Of a stretch of DNA of 64,000 nucleotides, positions 61,501 to 64,000 are shown in pieces. The notes under the pieces are model-generated. The model worked only from the letters and a program-made list of their open reading frames with translations, was not told the DNA's origin and made no database searches. The stretch comes from Bradyrhizobium barranii subsp. barranii. Its GTDB lineage: Bacteria; Pseudomonadota; Alphaproteobacteria; Rhizobiales; Xanthobacteraceae. A program made the position numbers and the translations under genes. Each line of letters starts with the position of its first letter. Position 1 is the stretch's first letter. The stretch lies in contig NZ_CP086136.1 of assembly GCF_017565645.3 (NCBI RefSeq), positions 3,579,501 to 3,643,500 on the forward strand, written 5' to 3'.

Positions 61501-63126
61501 ATGACCGCACAGGACAGCAAGCTCGGCGACACCGACGACAAGATCTTCGTCGGCAAGGGAGACGAGCAGGCATGGCTGACGCTGGCGCTTGCCAATCGCC
61601 ACGGCCTCGTCACGGGTGCAACCGGGACCGGTAAGACGGTATCGCTGCAAGTCATGGCGGAAGGATTTGCGCGCGCCGGCGTTCCGGTCTTCGCATCCGA
61701 CATCAAGGGCGACCTCTCCGGCATCTCCGAGGTCGGCGAGGCCAAGGATTTCATTGTCAAGCGTGCCACCGAGATGGGGCTGACGTTCCAGCCCGACCAG
61801 TTCTCGACGGTGTTCTGGGACGTGTTCGGCGAACAGGGCCATCCGGTGCGGGCGACCGTCACGGAGATGGGGCCGCTTCTGCTCGCGCGCATGCTCGACC
61901 TGAACGACGTGCAGGAAGGCGTGCTCAATGTCGCCTTCCGCGTCGCCGACGACAACGGGCTGACCCTCATCGACATGAAGGATCTGCGCGCGCTGCTCGA
62001 TGCAATCGTGCCGGATGCCGGCAAGAAGGGGGCGGACGCCGAGGAAAGCCCGCTTGCCGACCTCAAGAAGGAGGCCCAGGGTTTTGGCAACGTCACCAAG
62101 GCCACCGTCGGCACCATCCAGCGCCAGCTTCTGGTGCTGGAAAACCAGGGCGGCACCAAATTCTTCGGCGAGCCGGCGCTGACGCTGAAGGACTTCATGA
62201 AGACCGACCGCGACGGCCGTGGCATGGTCAACATCCTTGTCGCCGACAAGCTGCTGCAGAGTCCACGGCTTTACGCGACATTCCTGCTGTGGATGCTGTC
62301 AGAATTGTTCGAGGAGTTGCCCGAGGCCGGCGATCTGCCGAAGCCGAAGCTGGTGTTCTTCTTCGACGAGGCCCATCTGTTGTTCAACGACGCGCCGAAG
62401 GCGTTGATGGACAAGATCGAGCAGGTGGTGCGTTTGATCCGGTCCAAGGGCGTCGGCGTCTATTTCGTGACGCAAAACCCCGTCGACGTGCCCGACCGCG
62501 TGCTCGGGCAATTGGGCAACCGTGTCCAGCATGCGCTGCGTGCCTTCACCCCGCGCGACCAGAAGGCGGTCGCCGCCGCGGCCCAGACCTTCCGGCCCAA
62601 CCCGAAGCTCGACACCGCCAAGGTGATCATGGAGCTCGGCAAGGGCGAGGCGCTGGTGTCCTTCCTCGAAGGCAACGGCACGCCGACGATGGTCGAGCGT
62701 GTCATGATCCGGCCGCCATCGGCCCGCATCGGATCGATCACGCCGGAAGAGCGCAAGGCGATCATGGATGCGAGCCCGGTGAAGGGCAAATACGACACCG
62801 CTGTCGATGCCGAATCGGCCTATGAGATGATCCAGAAGCGGATTGCCGGCACGGCTGCGACTGCCGATGCCGGTGCGGCCGATGGCGGTGGCGGCGGCAT
62901 CCTCGGCCAGATCGGCTCGATGGTCGGCACCATCTTCGGCACCAATGTCAAACGCGGCCGTCTGTCGACGGGCCAGGTCATTGCGCGCGACATGACGCGA
63001 TCGGTCACCAACCAGGTGATCGGGGGGATGGCGGCAAATCTCGGCAAATCGGTCGCCGGCCAGCTCGGTGGCTCGATCGGCCGCACCCTGGTGCGAGGCG
63101 CGCTCGGCGGGTTGCTGCGAAGGTAG
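61501..63126 (+). CDS. DUF853/HerA-family ATPase
   Basis: The ATG at 61501 (MTAQDSKLGDTDDK) follows AGAGAGAAG; an in-frame ATG 17 codons earlier is less likely. The 541-aa protein has Walker A GATGTGKT, Walker B LVFFFDEAHLLF, and QNPVDVPDRVLGQLGNRVQHALR, the DUF853 (HerA/FtsK-like) blocks. The C-terminal 130 aa are Ala/Gly-rich with a possible membrane-associating helix. HerA-like ATPases move DNA or protein complexes; the YjgR relatives are uncharacterised. No NurA partner is nearby. Confidence 0.88.
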   Translation: MTAQDSKLGDTDDKIFVGKGDEQAWLTLALANRHGLVTGATGTGKTVSLQVMAEGFARAGVPVFASDIKGDLSGISEVGEAKDFIVKRATEMGLTFQPDQFSTVFWDVFGEQGHPVRATVTEMGPLLLARMLDLNDVQEGVLNVAFRVADDNGLTLIDMKDLRALLDAIVPDAGKKGADAEESPLADLKKEAQGFGNVTKATVGTIQRQLLVLENQGGTKFFGEPALTLKDFMKTDRDGRGMVNILVADKLLQSPRLYATFLLWMLSELFEELPEAGDLPKPKLVFFFDEAHLLFNDAPKALMDKIEQVVRLIRSKGVGVYFVTQNPVDVPDRVLGQLGNRVQHALRAFTPRDQKAVAAAAQTFRPNPKLDTAKVIMELGKGEALVSFLEGNGTPTMVERVMIRPPSARIGSITPEERKAIMDASPVKGKYDTAVDAESAYEMIQKRIAGTAATADAGAADGGGGGILGQIGSMVGTIFGTNVKRGRLSTGQVIARDMTRSVTNQVIGGMAANLGKSVAGQLGGSIGRTLVRGALGGLLRR

Positions 63127-63164
63127 GCAGAGAAGCCGGATTTGAGGCACTAAAGCCTCCACTG

Positions 63165-63288
63165 CGTCATGGCCGGGCCTTGTCCCGGCCACCACGCCTT
63201 AGTTGCAGCTCGAAGAACGTGGATGCCCGTGCCTTCGCCTCGCCGAAGCGGCTTCGGCCGCGCAGGCGGGACAAGCCCGGGCATGACG
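63165..63288. repeat. Dyad repeat, CGTCATGGCCGGGC family
   Basis: CGTCATGGCCGGGCCTTGTCCCGGCC opens it and GGCGGGACAAGCCCGGGCATGACG closes it, with an inner GCCGAAGCGGCTTCGGC hairpin. It matches the element at 13478-13574. It fills much of the 293-bp gap after the DUF853 gene; no gene is seen in the rest. Confidence 0.85.
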
Positions 63289-63419
63289 AAATCTCGCGAG
63301 TATTTGGATGCGATTGCCCCGCACGCCGGGCGAGGCCGAACACCATAAATTCAGGTGAGGGGGGTTCTCCAAGCGTCCGTCGGTCTGCTACGTGCTATTT
63401 GTTGCCGACGGGACATAAT

Positions 63420-64000
63420 GTGACATCACCGAATCTATCAGACAAACTTGGCCCGCACAGAGCCTTGTCGCTACGTGCGCCGCTCGATCTGCTCTTCCTG
63501 ATCTGCTGCGTCCTCCTGACCGCCGACGTGCTCGTTCCCGAGATATTCGGCCACGGCAAGACCAAGGATTATGGGCTGTGGTACTGGGCCGGACAGCAGG
63601 TCCTCCACGGCGGGTCGCTCTATCCCGACGAGATCGGCGCGTATTTCGAATTCATCTATCCACCGCTGCCGGCGATCCTGCTGGCGATCCCGAGTTGGTT
63701 CGGCAAGATCCCGCTCTATGTCGTGCTGTCGATCCTGAACGTGGCGGCATGGTGGTACACGGGCATATTCTCCAATGCCATGACGGGATCGGGCCGCAGG
63801 CCCGGCCCGTGGCTCGAAGCGCTGCCGGCCATGGTCACCGTGACCTTCGTGTTCGACATGTTCGACCTCGGCCAGCCGAACCTCGTGCTGCTGGCGATGA
63901 TGCTGTGGGGCTTCTGGTCGTTGCAGCGTCAGCGGTCCTGGCTCGCGGGCTTCCTGTTCGCGCTCGCTACCGCCATCAAGGTGTTTCCGATCGCGGTGCT
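63420..64000 (+). CDS. GT87 (DUF2029) mannosyltransferase-like membrane protein, N-terminal part
   Basis: A GTG start at 63420 (GGGAC just before it) opens a frame that runs off the window; 193 codons are visible. Membrane helices alternate with the GT87 blocks DYGLWYWAGQQVLHGGSLYP, FIYPPLPAILL, LGQPN and the cut-off KVFPIAV. These enzymes transfer mannose (or another sugar) from a polyprenyl donor to envelope glycolipids at the membrane. The remaining half lies beyond 64000. Confidence 0.85.
   Translation, partial: MTSPNLSDKLGPHRALSLRAPLDLLFLICCVLLTADVLVPEIFGHGKTKDYGLWYWAGQQVLHGGSLYPDEIGAYFEFIYPPLPAILLAIPSWFGKIPLYVVLSILNVAAWWYTGIFSNAMTGSGRRPGPWLEALPAMVTVTFVFDMFDLGQPNLVLLAMMLWGFWSLQRQRSWLAGFLFALATAIKVFPIAV

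Overview
The window reads as chromosomal DNA of a Bradyrhizobium-type alphaproteobacterium (Bradyrhizobium or a close relative). The reasons are high GC, hopanoid side-chain and transport genes (hpnH, hpnN, hpnO), an ImuA/ImuB/DnaE2 mutasome behind an alphaproteobacterial GAAC-N7-GAAC SOS box, an EcfF/OsrA-like sigma/anti-sigma pair, and many dyad repeats of the kind common in Bradyrhizobium intergenic DNA. I saw no transposase, integrase, prophage, CRISPR array, rRNA or tRNA.

Layout. 0-8 kb: hopanoid locus. ispH and hpnH run leftward; hpnN and hpnO run rightward, with a match to the EcfG (general stress) promoter in front of hpnN. 8-11 kb: a leftward stress unit of metallophosphoesterase, cupredoxin, ECF sigma and zinc anti-sigma. 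11-16.6 kb: alpha/beta hydrolase, GMC oxidoreductase, M20 amidohydrolase, and a PiT phosphate transporter with a probable Pho box. 16.6-25.1 kb: DNA-damage island, where a UdgX-type uracil-DNA-binding protein and a radical SAM protein diverge from imuA-imuB-dnaE2 around one SOS box. 25-28.3 kb: repeats, an SDR, a small membrane protein and a family III CoA-transferase. 28.4-36.8 kb: heavy-metal-type RND pump, a PDC-lactonase-like hydrolase, an odd P-loop kinase, a TolC-family protein and a crotonase. 37-45 kb: ecfF/osrA, a DUF2336 protein, a diguanylate cyclase, and a third ECF sigma/anti-sigma pair with a subtilase. 45-47.5 kb: the TIGR03809/TIGR03808 pair. 47.7-58.3 kb: pyroglutamyl peptidase, MeaB, a tripartite tricarboxylate transporter (tctCBA), a DUF3298 protein, an orphan nucleotidyltransferase, and methylmalonyl-CoA mutase with a GFA gene between its two subunits. 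58.4-60.1 kb: folP-folB-folK. 60.3-64 kb: DUF4332, DUF2267, a HerA/DUF853 ATPase and the start of a GT87 mannosyltransferase-like gene that runs off the window.

Themes. The window is rich in stress regulation: three ECF modules plus candidate EcfG, EcfF, LexA and PhoB sites. Four otherwise intact genes (ispH, a small membrane protein, the RND pump and the third ECF sigma) are each broken by exactly one missing base. That pattern looks more like uncorrected consensus errors than four independent pseudogenes, and should be settled before any loss of function is inferred.
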